Positions 44,501-57,118 of a stretch of DNA of 64,000 bases are shown piece after piece. Source of the DNA: Symsagittifera roscoffensis (Eukaryota; Xenacoelomorpha; Acoela; Convolutidae). The notes beneath the pieces are model-generated. The model worked only from the letters and a program-made list of their open reading frames with translations, ran no database searches and was not told where the DNA came from. The stretch's first letter is position 1. The number at the start of each line of letters is the position of its first letter. Position numbers and translations under genes: made by a program. The DNA is taken from the NCBI RefSeq assembly GCF_963678635.1, contig NC_087063.1:71507617-71571616 (forward strand). Reading direction: 5' to 3'.

Positions 44501-47128
44501 TTCGAGAAGGATAGTTATGCACAACCAACTAGTAAAATATGGCTAAGCCTTTCAACGTCAAAGTTGGAGACTTAAAGGATAGTGGTTTCATCAACGTTAA
44601 TTGCTCGTCGGCTGTGTCTACTTCATCAAATACGTTGTCTCAAAAGTGTTTATCCAGCACTTTATATCTGTACTTGGATTTTTCCCTTCTCTTCCGTCCA
44701 TGGGATTGTTTCTCGAGGAATGATAGTTTGTCTCACCATCCGGTCCTTTGGTTTTGACGGAGGGCTTTGGAACCCGTACACAAATCAACAACTGATCCAA
44801 CGTGGCCGGTAGAGTCAGAACAACCTAATGATAGCATAGAAATCATTCGGTTCTCTTATCATCAAAACATAGCCAGTCTTAAGAAGTTTGTGACTGCAAA
44901 CACAAAATATGATCCGGAAAGTCCGAACAATTACAGATCGATATCAATAGGGGGGTATCAGAAACTGTCAAAAAAAAATTTTTATAGAAGCAAATAAATG
45001 ACTACCTCTAAAAAATTTGAATAGTTTAAGAACGTAACAATTTGACTTACAAGCATCTCAATCATACCGAGCTCTAATTTTCTATTGTACTAAAAAAGTG
45101 AGGTCAAAAAAGTATTTTATTGGATCAAACGGTTTTATTTTTTGAGAGGGTGTGACAATTGCCTTCTAAATTCCATAGAGGAAGTTCTCATCCATACAGG
45201 CAAAAATAACATAAGAGAAAACTGTCACAACTTTTGATCGGCCGTCCATTTTTACCCAAACGGGTACAATAGAAGGTCTCAAAGGTTTTCTGATAGTTTT
45301 TCTCGAAGTACATCAAAGTATTGCTTCAATGTTTTGGGCTGATATAGGTAGGTTAGAAGTTCAGACCCAACTGGAATGAAATGATGAGACTTAATCAATC
45401 CAAGATGCTTGCACATGTTTGAAAATACATAACCTCGACCATGGTTGACAAAGTTCTCGAGAATTGTGTTCAGAAGTGAGTAAAAACCTGGTGAAAGTGT
45501 TTCTTGTTTATCTAAAAAAAAGCTTGACCATTTTTTCCCGACAAAAACGATAGTTTTGACAATTAAGTTCAGTTGTTGTATTCCAGTAAGCTAAAACTAT
45601 TTCATGCTTATTGTACAATTTTTCGTTATACTCTGAATCATACCGCTCCGTTTTTTAGTACAGTTTTAGCTTTAAAATCAAGAACAAAATTTTAATTGAT
45701 TGGCGCATGTGTGTGATTTGAAAGTCAAGTCAACCTCATTTTAAGCCAGACATCAGTCGGTTTTTTTTATCAAAGAAGCAGAGCTACAGTTGAAATGCTC
45801 TTGTTTTGCCACTCTAGAAAAAAATTGACCCGAAAAGATTGACAATCGCAGACGTATACCAAAATGGGGCTGGCGCAATAAAAATTGTCAACAAGTTTCC
45901 ATTTTCCAAAAACAAATGAACGATGACTTCGAGAAGGATAGTTATGCACAACCAACTAGTAAACTATGGCTAAGCCTTTCAACGTCAAAGTTGGAGACTT
46001 AAAGGATAGTGGTTTCATCAACGTTAATTGCTCGTCGGCTGTGTCTACTTCATCAAATACGTTGTCTCAAAAGTGTTTATCCAGCACTTTATATCTGTAC
46101 TTGGATTTTCCCCTTCTCTTCCGTCCATGGGATTGTTTCTCGAGGGATGATAGTTTGTCTCGTCATCCGGTCCTTTGGTTTTGACGGAGGGCTTTGGAAC
46201 CCGTACACAAATCAACAACTGATCCAACGTGGCCGGTAGAGTCAGAACAACCTTATGATAGCATAGAAATCACTCGGTTCTCTTATCATCAAAACATAGC
46301 CAGTCTTAAGAAGTTCGTGACTGCAAACACAAAATATGATCCGGAAAGTCCGAACAATTACAGATCGATATCAATAGGGGGGTATCAGAAACTGTCAAAA
46401 AAAACTTTTATAGAAGCAAATAAATGAATACCTCTAAAAAATTTGAATAGTTTAAGCACGTAACAATTTGACTTACAAGCATCTCAATCATACCGAGCTC
46501 TAATTTTCTATTGTACTAAAAAAGTAAGGTCAAAAAAGTATTTTGATTGGATCAAACGGTTTTAATTTTTGAGAGGGTGTGACAATTGCCTTCTAAATTC
46601 CATAGAGGAAGTTCTCATCCATACAGGCAAAAATAACATAAGAGAAAACTGTCACAACTTTTGATCGGCTGTCCATTTTTACCCAAACGGGTACAGTAGA
46701 AGGTCTCAAAGGTTTTCTGATAGTTTTTCTCGAAGTACATCAAAGTATTGCTTCAATGTTTTGGGCTGAAATAGGTAGGTTAGAAATTCAGACTTAACTG
46801 GAATGAAATGATGAGACTTAATCAATCCAAGAAGCTTGCACATGTTTGAAAATACATAACCTCGACCATGGTTGACAATGTTCTCAAGAATTGTGTTCAG
46901 AAGTGAGTAAAAACTTGGTGAAAGTGTTTCTTGTTTATCTAAAAAAAAGCTTGTCCACTTTTTCCCGACAAAAACGATAGTTTTGACAATTAAGTTGAGT
47001 TGTTGTATTCCAGTAAGCTAAAAGTATTTCATGCTTACTGTACAAATTTTTGTTGTACTCTGAATCAAACCGCTCCGTTTTTTAGTACATTTTAAGCTTT
47101 AAAAACAGGAACAAAATTTTAATTGATT
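41504..47128 (+). repeat. Array A: four ~1.4-kb tandem units containing LINE pieces
   Basis: Units start with AGACATCAGTCGG at 41504, 42932, 44362 and 45748 (periods 1428, 1430, 1386). Each unit has, in order: a degenerate NYR-box segment, the conserved MAKPFNVKVGDLKDSGF-type frame region, a plus-strand RT segment reading DPERPNNYRSISIRGYQKLS, an AT-rich stretch, a minus-strand ORF region, and an end CTCCGTTTTTTAGTACAGTT...GATTGGCGCATGTGTG. The N-Y-R-S-I-S-I text corresponds to N-Y-R-P-I-S-L of LINE RTs. Units 3 and 4 resemble each other most in the LINE part. Confidence 0.9.
43893..44264 (-). CDS. Unknown 123-codon ORF inside array A unit 2
   Basis: Minus-strand frame open from ATG: MERYDSKYSENLYNKHEI, then ELNWQNYRFFREKVVKLFF, FVNQGRGYVFSNMCKLLGL and ESEFLIYLYQPKTLKQYF. 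The other three units carry the same region with small indels or stops (for example extra bases in the A-run near 42705). Helical, basic, with no signal peptide or recognised domain. It may be a residue of the sequence captured with the LINE piece when the unit formed. Confidence 0.4.
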   Translation of the reverse strand: MERYDSKYSENLYNKHEIVLAYWNTTTELNWQNYRFFREKVVKLFFDKQENFSPGFYSLLNTILENFVNQGRGYVFSNMCKLLGLIKSHHFIPVESEFLIYLYQPKTLKQYFDVLREKLSENL

Positions 47129-50100
47129 GGCGCATGTGTGTGAAGAGCAATCCATCCAGCCATCCATTGCCCATCCATCCAATCAGACTGCTGTTCATTC
47201 ATCTATCTCCCAGAAATCCGTTTTTGAGCCAGCCATGAATATATTCATTGGTATTTCCATCGTTTGTCAATCCAGCCATCCATTTATCAGGAATTATCAT
47301 CTTTTCATGAAACCAGCAATTCATCGCGACACTACCAATATAACCACCCACCGTTCATACATGCATCCAACTAGCGATCCATCTATTCATCCAGTTACAC
47401 TAGCAGACAACGGTCAGCGCAAGTTCTCAAATTTGCGCTCTAAAATACCTTTTTCACAGTCCAATTTGTCCCACTTTTACTTCAATTTCCAGCAATTCTT
47501 TTTTATAGCCCAAGAGCAAATAATCAGAGCTATCCACAGTGAAATATCAAAATTTGCTTCCAAAGACTAACCAATGTAATCCGGTTCTAGAAATGCCAGT
47601 TTTTCTCATTCGCACAATTTTTTGCATCGTTGTGAAATCTTTCTTCATTAAGTGGACTCAAAACATTGTTCATGCGTCGTAAAAGATTCTCATTGAGAAA
47701 ATTGAAATAATCAGTGTGAAAATTCTTCTAAACTCAACTTTTTTCTACTTTTTCACGCGGTGTGAAAAAATTAGTGAGAGGTAGGAAAACTGGCCTTTTC
47801 AGACCGCGATAAGATTAGCAAGTTTTTGAAACCAAATACTGATAGTTTCAAAACGAATAGCTGTAATCATTTGCTCCTGGTTCAAGAAGAAGTTTTGCTG
47901 GCAATTGAAATCAAAATGAACAATAAAAAAAGCGTTTCAGAGACTGAAACCCTGAACTCGCGCTTAATTTTGTCCCCCAGTGTATCTATATTTTTCTTCT
48001 TCATCCATCCTTCTTTCTGAATCGAACCACTCAGTTTTCAGCACAGTTTTAGCTGTAAAAATACAAACCATTTTTTTCTGGATTGGCGCATGTGTCCATC
48101 CAGCCATCCATCAATCCATCCAGCCATTCATTGCCTGCTGTTCATTCATCTATCCCCCAGACATCTGTTTTTAGAGCCAGCCATGAATATTTTTATTGGT
48201 ATCTCCATCGTCCGTCAATCCAGCCATCCATTTATCAGGCTTTATCATCCATCCCTGCAACCAGCAATCCATCGCGACGCTACCAATCTAACCACCCACC
48301 GTTCAAACATGCAACCATTCATCCGGTTACTCTAGTGGACAAAATTAAACGCAAATTCTTGATTTTACACTTTAAAATACCTTTTTTAATGTCCAATTCG
48401 AACCACCCTTACTTCGTTTTCCAGCATTTTTTTTAAAGACCAAGAGGAAATGAATAGAGCTTTCCAGTATAAAACTATCATTATTTGCTTCGAAAGACTT
48501 TCCAATGTAATCCGGTTCTATAAATGCAAGTTTTTCTCATTTGCTCTATTTTTTGCATCGTAGTGAAATCTTTATTAAGTAAGTGGAGTCAAAACATTGT
48601 TCATGCGCCGTGAAAGATTCTCAGCGAGACAACTGAAATAATCAGCGTGAAAACTCTTCCAGACTCAACTTCTGTTTTGAACGATGTGAAAAAGTTAGTG
48701 AAACTGAGGAAATCTGGCTTTTTCAGACCCCGATTACACTGGTAAGTCTTTGGAACCAAACACTGGTAGTTTCATAATGAATAATTGTGATCAATTGCTC
48801 TTGGTGCATGAAAATTTTTTGCTGGCAATTGAAATCAAGGTGGTGGAAAATGAACAATAAAAAAGCGTTTTAGAGACTGAAATCCTGAGCTTGCGCTTAA
48901 TTTTGTCCCTCAGTGAATCTATCTTTTTCTTCTTCGTCCATCCTTCTTCTCTGAATCGAAGCACTACGTTGTCAGCACAGTTTTAGCAGTAAAATTACAA
49001 ACTATTTTTTTCTCGATTGGCGCATATGTGTGAAGAGCAATCCATCCAGCCATCCATTGCCTGCTGTTCATTCATCTATCACCCATCCATCCGTTTTTCG
49101 AGCCGACCATGACGATATTCATTCGTCCATCCATCGTCCGTCAATTCAGCCATCCATTTATCAGGAATTATCATCTTTTCATGCAATCAGCAATCCATCG
49201 CGACGCTACCAATATAACCACCCATCGTTCATTCATGCATCCAACTAGCAATCCATCTAATCAACCAGTTACTCTAGTGGACAAAATTAAAGCAAATTCA
49301 CACTTTTACACTCTAAAATGCCTTTTTCAATATCCAATTTGAACCACCCTTACTTCGTTTTCCAGCAAATTTTTTCACAGACCAAGAGCAAATGATTAGA
49401 GCTTTCCAGTATAAAACTATCATTATTTGCTTCCAAAGACTTACCAATGTAATCCGGTTCAAGAAATGCCACTTTTTCTCATTTGCTCTATTTTTTGCAT
49501 CGTAGTGAAATTTTTCTTAAATAAGTGGAATCAAAACATTGTTCATGCGCCGTGAAAGATTCTCAGCGAGACAACTGAAATAATCAGTGTGAAAACTCTT
49601 CCAGACTCAACTTCTGTTTTAAAGGATGTAAAAAAGTTAGTGAAAATGAGGAAATCTGGCATTTTAAGACCCCGGTTACACTGGTGAGTCTTTGGAACCA
49701 AACACTGATAGTTTCATAAAAAATAATTGTGATCAATTGCTCTTGGTGTATGAAAGTTTTTTGCTGGCAATTGAAATCAAGGTGGTGGAAAATGAACAGA
49801 AAAAACGTTTTAGAGACTGAAATCTTGAGCTTGCGCTTAATTTTGTCCCTCAGTGAATCTATCTTTTTCTTCGTCGTCCATCCTTTTTCTCTGAATCGAA
49901 GCACTACGTTGTCAGCACAGTTTGAGCTGTAAAATTACAAACCATTTTTTTCTTGATTGGCGCATGTGTGCGAAGAGCAATCCATCCAGCCATCCATTGC
50001 CTGCTGTTCATTCATCTATCACCCATCCATCCGTTTTTCGAGCCGACCATGACGATATTCATTCGTCCATCCATCGTCCGTCAATCCAGCCATCCATTTA

Positions 50101-53100
50101 TTAGGAATTATCATCTTTTCATGCAACCAGCAATCCATTGCGACACTACCAATCTAACCACCCATCGTTCATACATGCATCCAACTAGCAATCCATCTAA
50201 TCAACTAGTTACTCTAGTGGACAAAAATAAAAGCAAATTCACAATTTTACACTCTAAAATGCCTTTTTCAATATCCAATTTGAACCACCCTTACTTCGTT
50301 TTCCAGCAAATTTTTTCACAGACCAAGAGCAAATGATCAGAGCCATCCACTATAAAACTATCATTATTGGCTTCCAAAGACTAACCAATGTCATACGGTT
50401 CTAGAAATGCCAGTTTTTCTCATTTGCACTCATTTTTGCATCGTAGTGAAACCTTTCTTCATTAAGTGGACTCAAAACATTGTTCATGCGCCATAAAAGA
50501 TTCTCAGCGAGAAAATTGAAATAATCAGTGTGAAAACTCTTCCAAACTCAACTTTTTTCTACTTTTTCACTCGGTGTGAAAAAAGTTGTGAGAGGTAGGA
50601 AAACTGGCCTTTTCAGACCGCAATTACATTGTTAAGTCTTTGAAACCAAATACTGAGAGTTTCATAATGAAAAGCTGTAATCATTCGCTCTTGGTGCATG
50701 AAGAAGTTTTGCTGGCAATTGAAATCAATGTGGTGCAAAATGAACAATGAGTGTTTTAGAGACTGAAAACCTGAACTTGCGCATAATTTTGTCCTCCAGT
50801 GTTTCTATATTTTTCTTCTTCATCCATTCTTCTTCTCTGAATCGAACCACTCCGTTTTCAGCACAGTTTTGGCTGTAAAAATACAAACCAATTTTTTCTG
50901 TCGAAGAGCAATCTATCCAGCCAACTATTGCCTGCTGTTCATTCATCTATCCCCCAGACATCCGTTTTTCGTGACAGCCATGACTATGTTCATTGATATC
51001 TCCATCATCCCTCAATCCAGCCATCCATTTATCAGGCGTTATCATCTATCCATGCAACCAGCACTCCATCGCGACGCTACCAATATAACCACCCATCGTT
51101 CATACATGCAACCATCCATCCGGTTGCTCTAGTGGACAAGATTAAACGCAAATTCTTGAATTTACACTGTAAAATACCTTTTTCAATGTCCAATTTGAAC
51201 CACCCTTACTTCGTTTTCCAGCATTTTATCAAAGACCAAGAGCAAATGATCAGAGCTTTCCAGTATAAAACTATCATTATTTGCTTCCAAAGACTTACCA
51301 ATGTAATCCGGTTCAAGAAATGCCAGTTTTTCTCATTTGCTCTATTTTTTGCATCGTAGTGAAATTTTTTCTTAAATTAGTGGAGTCAAAACATTGTTCA
51401 TGCGCCGTGAAAGATTCTCAGCGAGACAACTGAGATAATCAGTGTGAAAAATCTTCCAGACTCAACTTCTGTTTTAAACGATGTGAAAAAGTTAGTGAAA
51501 CTGAGGAAATCTGGCATTTTCAGACCCCGATTATACTGATAAGTCTTTGGAACCAATTACTGTTAGTTTCATAATGAATAATTGTGATCATTTGCTCTTG
51601 GTGCATGAAAAGTTTTTGCTGGCAATTGAAATCAATGTGGTGGAAAATGAACAATTAAAAAGCCTTTTAGAGACTAAAACCTTGAATTTGCGCCTAAATT
51701 TGTTCCTCAGTGTATCTATCTTTTTTCTTCTTCGTCCATCCTTCTTCTCTGAATCGAACCACTCCGTTTTCAGCACAGTTTTAGCTGTAAAATTGCAAAC
51801 CAATTTTTTCTTGAATGGCGCATGTGTGCGAAGAGCAATCCATTCAGCCATCCATTGCCTGCTGTTCATTCATCTATCCCCCCGACATCTGTTTTTAGAG
51901 CCAGCCATGAATATTTTCATTGGTATCTCCATCGTGCGTCAATTCAGCCATCCATTTATCAGGAATTATCATCTTTTCATGCAATCAGCAATCCATCGCG
52001 ACGCTACCAATATAACCACCCATCGTTCATTCATGCATCCAACTAGCAATCCATCTAATCAACCAGTTACTCTAGTGGACAAAATTAAAGCAAATTCACA
52101 CTTTTACACTCTAAAATGCCTTTTTCAATATCCAATTTGAACCACCCTTACTTCGTTTTCCAGAATTTTTTTAAAGACCAAGAGCAAATGATCCGAGCTA
52201 TCCACTATAAAAGTATCATTATTCGCTTCCAAAGACTTACCAACGTAATCAGGTTCTAGAAATGCCAGTTTTTCTCATTTGCTCTATTTTTTGCATCGTA
52301 GTGAAATCTTTCTTAAATAAGTGGAATCAAAACATTGTTCATGCGCCGTGAAAGATTCTCAGCGAGACAACCGAAATAATCAGTGTGAAAACTCTTCCAG
52401 ACTCAACTTCTATTTTAAACGATGTGAAAAAAAAAGTGAAACTGCATTTTCAGACCCGATTACACTGGTAAGTCTTTGGAACCAATTACTGATAATTTCA
52501 TAATGAATAAATGTGATCATTTGCTCTTGGTGCATGAAAAGTTTTTGATGGCAATTGGAAACAATGTGGTGGAAAATGAACAATAAAAAAGCGTTTTAGA
52601 GACTGAAACCCTAAACTTGCGCTTAATTTTGTCCATCACTGTATCTATCTTTTTCCTTCTTTGTTCATCCTTCTTCTCTGAATCGAACCACTCTGTTTTC
52701 AGCACAGTTTTAGCTGTAAAATTACGAATAATTTTTTTTCTTCAATGGCGCATGTGTGCAATGAGAAATCCATCCAGCCATCTATTGCCTGCTGTTCATT
52801 CATCTATCCCCCAGACATCCGTTTTTTGAGCCAGCCATGAATATATTCATTGGTATTTCCATCGTTTGTCAATCCAGCCATACATTTATCAGGAATTATC
52901 ATTTTTTCATGAAACCAGCAATTGATCGCGACACTACCAATCTAACCACCCACCGTTCATACATGCATCCAACTAGCGATCCATCTATTCATCCAGTTAC
53001 TCTAGTGGACAAAATTAAACGCAAAATGACGATTTTACACTCTAAAATTCCTTTTTCAATATCCAATTTGAACCATCCTTATTACTTCGTTTTCCAGCTA

Positions 53101-53198
53101 ATTTTTTTACAGACCAATTGCAAATGATCAGAGCTATCCACTATAAAACTATCAATATTTGCTTCCAAAGACCAATGTAATCCGGTTCTAGAAATGCC
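47129..53198. repeat. Array B: ~0.93-kb satellite, first block
   Basis: Units begin at GGCGCATGTGTG: 47129, 48085, 49019, 49959, about 50900, 51817 and 52747, giving periods of roughly 917-956 bp. The first ~250 bp of each unit are packed with CCATCCAT/CAGCCATCC motifs. The rest is AT-rich and ends in CTCCGTTTTCAGCACAGTTTTAGCTGTAAAA. Open frames rich in Ser-Ile-His-Pro are translations of the CCATCCAT core and not proteins. The last unit is cut at 53198 by a Gypsy fragment. Confidence 0.9.
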
Positions 53199-54873
53199 GG
53201 TTCTAGGATTCTCAAAGGTGACAGTCTTCCTTTGTTTTTTGATCTCCTGCTCTTTTTGTTTAATGATGTCCCCGTCAAAACGCTCCGAAGAATCGAGGAT
53301 ACCAGTTGCTGAACTACCGTCCTACAATCTTTTTCGTTTTCCTTGTGTTGGCGCCTTGATTGTATGATCTTCACTTTCTCTCTGACTGTCAGCGATGTCA
53401 TGGCTGCTGCCCATTCGGGGTCATCTCTAGTCACTTCTTTTTCCAGCAATCCACCCAGCATCCGCATCTCTTGCGGTGTGACCTTCACAGCTTTATCCAG
53501 CAATGAGGAGCCGTGTATGTTCATACGAGAGAGTTCCTGTTGGACCAGGTTCGATCGTAGCAAAAGATCCAAAAGCACCGGGTCCTTCTTTGATGAGATC
53601 TTTTTTTCTGCTGCCTCCTCCACCGGTATTTCGGGGTGTCCCGGAAATGGATGTCCAGATGTGTCTAACCATCTCGTCAAGGGAAGCGCTTCATATGTTT
53701 CTTTGTTCAGAAACGAGAACCCTTCCTGGATTTCCGCCTGATTGGCTTGCTTCTGTTCCAGTCTTGCATAAAACTCAGTCTTCTTGCTGAGGCTGTTAGT
53801 ACTCTGGGTGTTTGTCATGTATCTTGTGCTCAATTATCATGTGGTAGCCGTCTAACCTGACAATCCATCGACCAATAAAGCTCTGGTCCATCGAGTACGT
53901 CTTCAACCAGGATAACGCTCTATTGTCCACGCGTAGCTTAAAGGGAGCGCTCCCTAAGTATGCGCGGTACTTCTCCACGATTGTGACTACTGCGAACAAT
54001 TCTGCCTTCGGTGCACCATATATCATTTCAGTGTCACTCAACACTTTACTGCCATATGCAATGGGACGGAGAACTGTTCTCCCATTCCATTCTTGCTCCT
54101 GATGCAGTATTCCTGAGATGGCTACTAATGAAGCATCAGTGTCGAGAACATACAGGCCCTTCTCTGTGGGCATGCCTAGCACTGGCGCGTTGCACAGTTC
54201 CCGCTCTATATTCTCGAAGGCTGCTTGAGCTTCTTCGTTCATCTCGAGATTCTTTCCTTTGTTGCGCATCAGTTTCTGCATGGGATACCCCTTGTCTGCG
54301 TATCCTTTTATGAACTCACGGTAGTAGTTGGCACACCTCAGGAAGCTCAAGAGCTGTGCGTCCGTTCTGGGGGCCTTCCAAGTCAACACGGCTTCCGGGT
54401 CCGGCCTCACGCCATGCCTGTCTACCATTCTTCCCAGGTAATTAATTGAATCCCTAAGAATTTCAAATTTCGATGGTTTGCATTTCAAGCCCGATCTTTC
54501 TATGCAACCAAGGACCTCATCGAGTCTATCGATGTCGTTTGCCAAGGTGGGTGTTGCTATGACAACGTTATCTTCGCAAGATTCCCGTCATTCTTCGTTA
54601 CTCTGGTCAAAACCTGAACCATCAGTCGTTGAAAGGTCGCGAACAACCCCAATTCACTTGCGAATCCGGTCCTTTCTCTGTCCTACTTCCGCAGAGGAAC
54701 CTGCCAGAAGGCAGAGCCCAAGTCCAGTGTTGTGAAGAACTTGGCATCGCCGAATTTTGAGAGGCTCTCATCTATCCGCGGTATCGGGTAGGCATATTTT
54801 ATTGTTACTGCGTTCAGGTAACGAAAGTCGCAACAAAACCTAAGCTGCCCCTTTTCTTTTTGGCCATGACAAC
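53199..54873 (-). pseudogene. Gypsy-2 pol fragment A (RT end, RNase H, linker)
   Basis: Minus strand, starting inside RT at 54873. The frame 54545-53796 covers the RT end (NYLGRMVDRHGVRPDPEAVL, DAQLLSFLRCANYYREFIKG) and RNase H (YVLDTDASLVAISGILHQE, ELFAVVTIVEKYRAYLG). The frame 53833-53141 follows with the RNase H-integrase linker (ETYEALPLTRWLDTSGHPFP) and loses pol-like character at the end. The catalytic Y-x-D-D block is damaged near 54560. Family: Ty3/Gypsy, distinct from the large element. Both ends are sharp breaks into tandem repeats. Confidence 0.85.
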
Positions 54874-55050
54874 CCCTTAATTTTTTCCCGACATAAACGA
54901 TAGTTTTGCCAATTGTGTTCGGTTGTTGTACTCCAGTAAGTTAAAAGTAGTTTTGCTTCTTTTACAAATTTTCGTTGTGTTCTGAATTAAAATGCTCCGT
55001 TTTTTAGTACAGTTTTAGCCTTAAAATCAATAACAAAATTTTATATGATT
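54874..55050 (+). repeat. Isolated tail of an array A unit
   Basis: TTTTTTCCCGACATAAACGAT through CTCCGTTTTTTAGTACAGTT to GATTGGCGCATG is the last ~170 bp of an array A unit. It is followed directly by array B sequence, just as at 46960-47140. Confidence 0.85.
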
Positions 55051-57118
55051 GGCGCATGTGTGTGAAGAGCAATCCATCCAGCCATCCATCGACCATCCAT
55101 CCAATCAGTCTGCTGTTCACTCATCTATCTCTATTATATATTCATTCGTCCATCCATCGTCCGTCAATCCAGCCATCAATTTATCAAAGGCATTATCATC
55201 TATCCATGCAACCAGCAATTCAACGCGTCACTATCAATCTAACCAGCCGTCGTTCATATATGCAACCAACAAGCGATCCATTTATCCAACCAGTTACACT
55301 AGTGGACAACGGTCAGCGCAAATTCTCAATTTGCACTCTAAAATACCTTTTTCAATGTCAATTTGAACCATTTTAACTTCAATTTCCAGCTAATCTTTTT
55401 TTATACACCAAGAGCAAAAATATCAATAGTAGCTTCCAGAGGTTTACCAATGAAATCCGGTTCTTAAAATGTCACTTTTCCTCTATTGTACTAAGTTTAT
55501 CATTGTAGTGAAATCTTTCTTCAGTAAGCGGAGTAAAAACCTTGTCATGCGGCATGAAAGATTCTCAGCGAGAAAATTGAATTAATCAGTGTGAAACCTC
55601 TTCCAAACTCGACTTTTTTCTACTTTTTCACTCGGTGTGAAAAAAGTTGTGAGAAGTAGGAAAACTGGCCTTTTCAGACCGCGATTACATTAGTAAGTAT
55701 TTGAAAACAAAAACTGATAGTTTCAAAACGAATAGCTGTAATCATTCGCTCTTGGTGCATGAAGAAGATTTGCTGGCAATTGAAATCAAAGTGGTGCAAA
55801 ATGAACAATAAAAATGCATTTTAGAGACTGAAACGCTGAACTTGCGCTGAGTTTTGTCCCTCAGTGTATCTATCTTTTTCTACTTCATCCCTCCTTCTTC
55901 TCTGAATCAAACCACTTCGTTTTCAGCACAGTTTTAGCTAAAAAATTACAAACCAATTTTTTCTTGATTGGCGCATGTGTGCGAAGAGCAATCCATCCAG
56001 CCATCCATGGCTTGCTATTCCTTTATCTTTCCCCCAGCAATCCGTTCTTCGAGCCAGCCATGTTGATATTCATTCGTCCATCCATCGTTTGTCAATCCAG
56101 CCATCCATTTATCAGGCATTATCATCTATCCATGCAAACAGCAGTCCATCGCGACGCTACCAATCTAACCATCCACGGTTCATACATGCAACCATCCATC
56201 CGGTTACTCTAGTGGACAAAATTAAACGCAAATTCTCAAATATACACTCTAAAAGACCCTTTTCCATGTCCAATTTGAACCACCCGTACTTCGTTTTCCA
56301 GCAATTTTGTTTAAAGACCAAGAGCAAATGATCAGAGCTATCAACTATTAAACTATCAATGTTTGCTTCCAAAGACTTATTAAAGTAACCCGCTTCTAAG
56401 AAATGCCAGTTTTTTTATTTGCACTATTTTTTGCATCGTAGCGAAATCTTTCTTCAGTAAGGGGAGTCAAAACATTGTTCATTCCCCGTGAAAAATTCTC
56501 AGCGAGAAAATTAAAATAATCAGTCTGAAATTTCTTCCAGACTCAACATCTATTTTAAACGATATGAAAAAGTTAGTGAAAATGAGGAAAACTGGCATTT
56601 TCAGACCCCGATTACACTGGTAAGTCTTTGAAACCAATTACTGGTAGTTTCATAACGAATAGCTGTAATCATTTGCTCTTGGTGCTTGAAACAGTTTTGC
56701 CGGCAATTGAAATTCTTGTGGTGGAAAATGAGCAATAAAAAAGCGTTTTAGAAACTGAAAACCTGAACTTGCGCATAATTTTGTCCCTCAAAGTATCTAT
56801 CTTTTTATTTTTCTTCTCTGAATCGAACCACTACGTTCTCAGCACAGTTTCAGCTGTAAAACTAGAAACCATTTTTTTTCTTTATTGGCTCATGTGTGCA
56901 AAAAGGAATCCATCCAGCCATCCATTGTTTGCTGTTCATTCATCTATCCCCAGCCATCCGTTGCTCGAGCCAGCCATGACGGTATTCATTCGTTCATTCA
57001 TCGTTCGTCAATCCAGCCATCCATTTATCATGCAACCAGCAATCCATCGCGACACTTCCAATCTAACCACCCACCTATCATACATGCATCCAACTAGTGA
57101 TCAATCTATCCATCCAGT
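55051..57118. repeat. Array B: second block
   Basis: Units start at 55051, 55970 and 56887 (periods 919 and 917) with the same CCATCCAT-rich start and AT-rich body. The third is cut after ~230 bp by Gypsy-2 sequence. The first of these units has a shortened CCATCCAT core. Confidence 0.88.

Noticed and set aside
39379..46239. A conserved gene encoding MAKPFNVKVGDLKDSGF-type proteins
   Set aside because: The frame recurs because the LINE-derived segment is duplicated; the neighbouring RT boxes are in another frame and all copies are truncated.
53343..54735. Plus-strand ORFs at 53343-53741, 54011-54313 and 54478-54735
   Set aside because: They are antisense to the Gypsy-2 pol fragment, which has clear RT and RNase H motifs on the minus strand.
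47129..56331. Many Ser/Ile/His/Pro-rich ORFs such as those at 48083-48436 and 55975-56331
   Set aside because: They are translations of the CCATCCAT satellite core in several frames, repeated with the satellite period.
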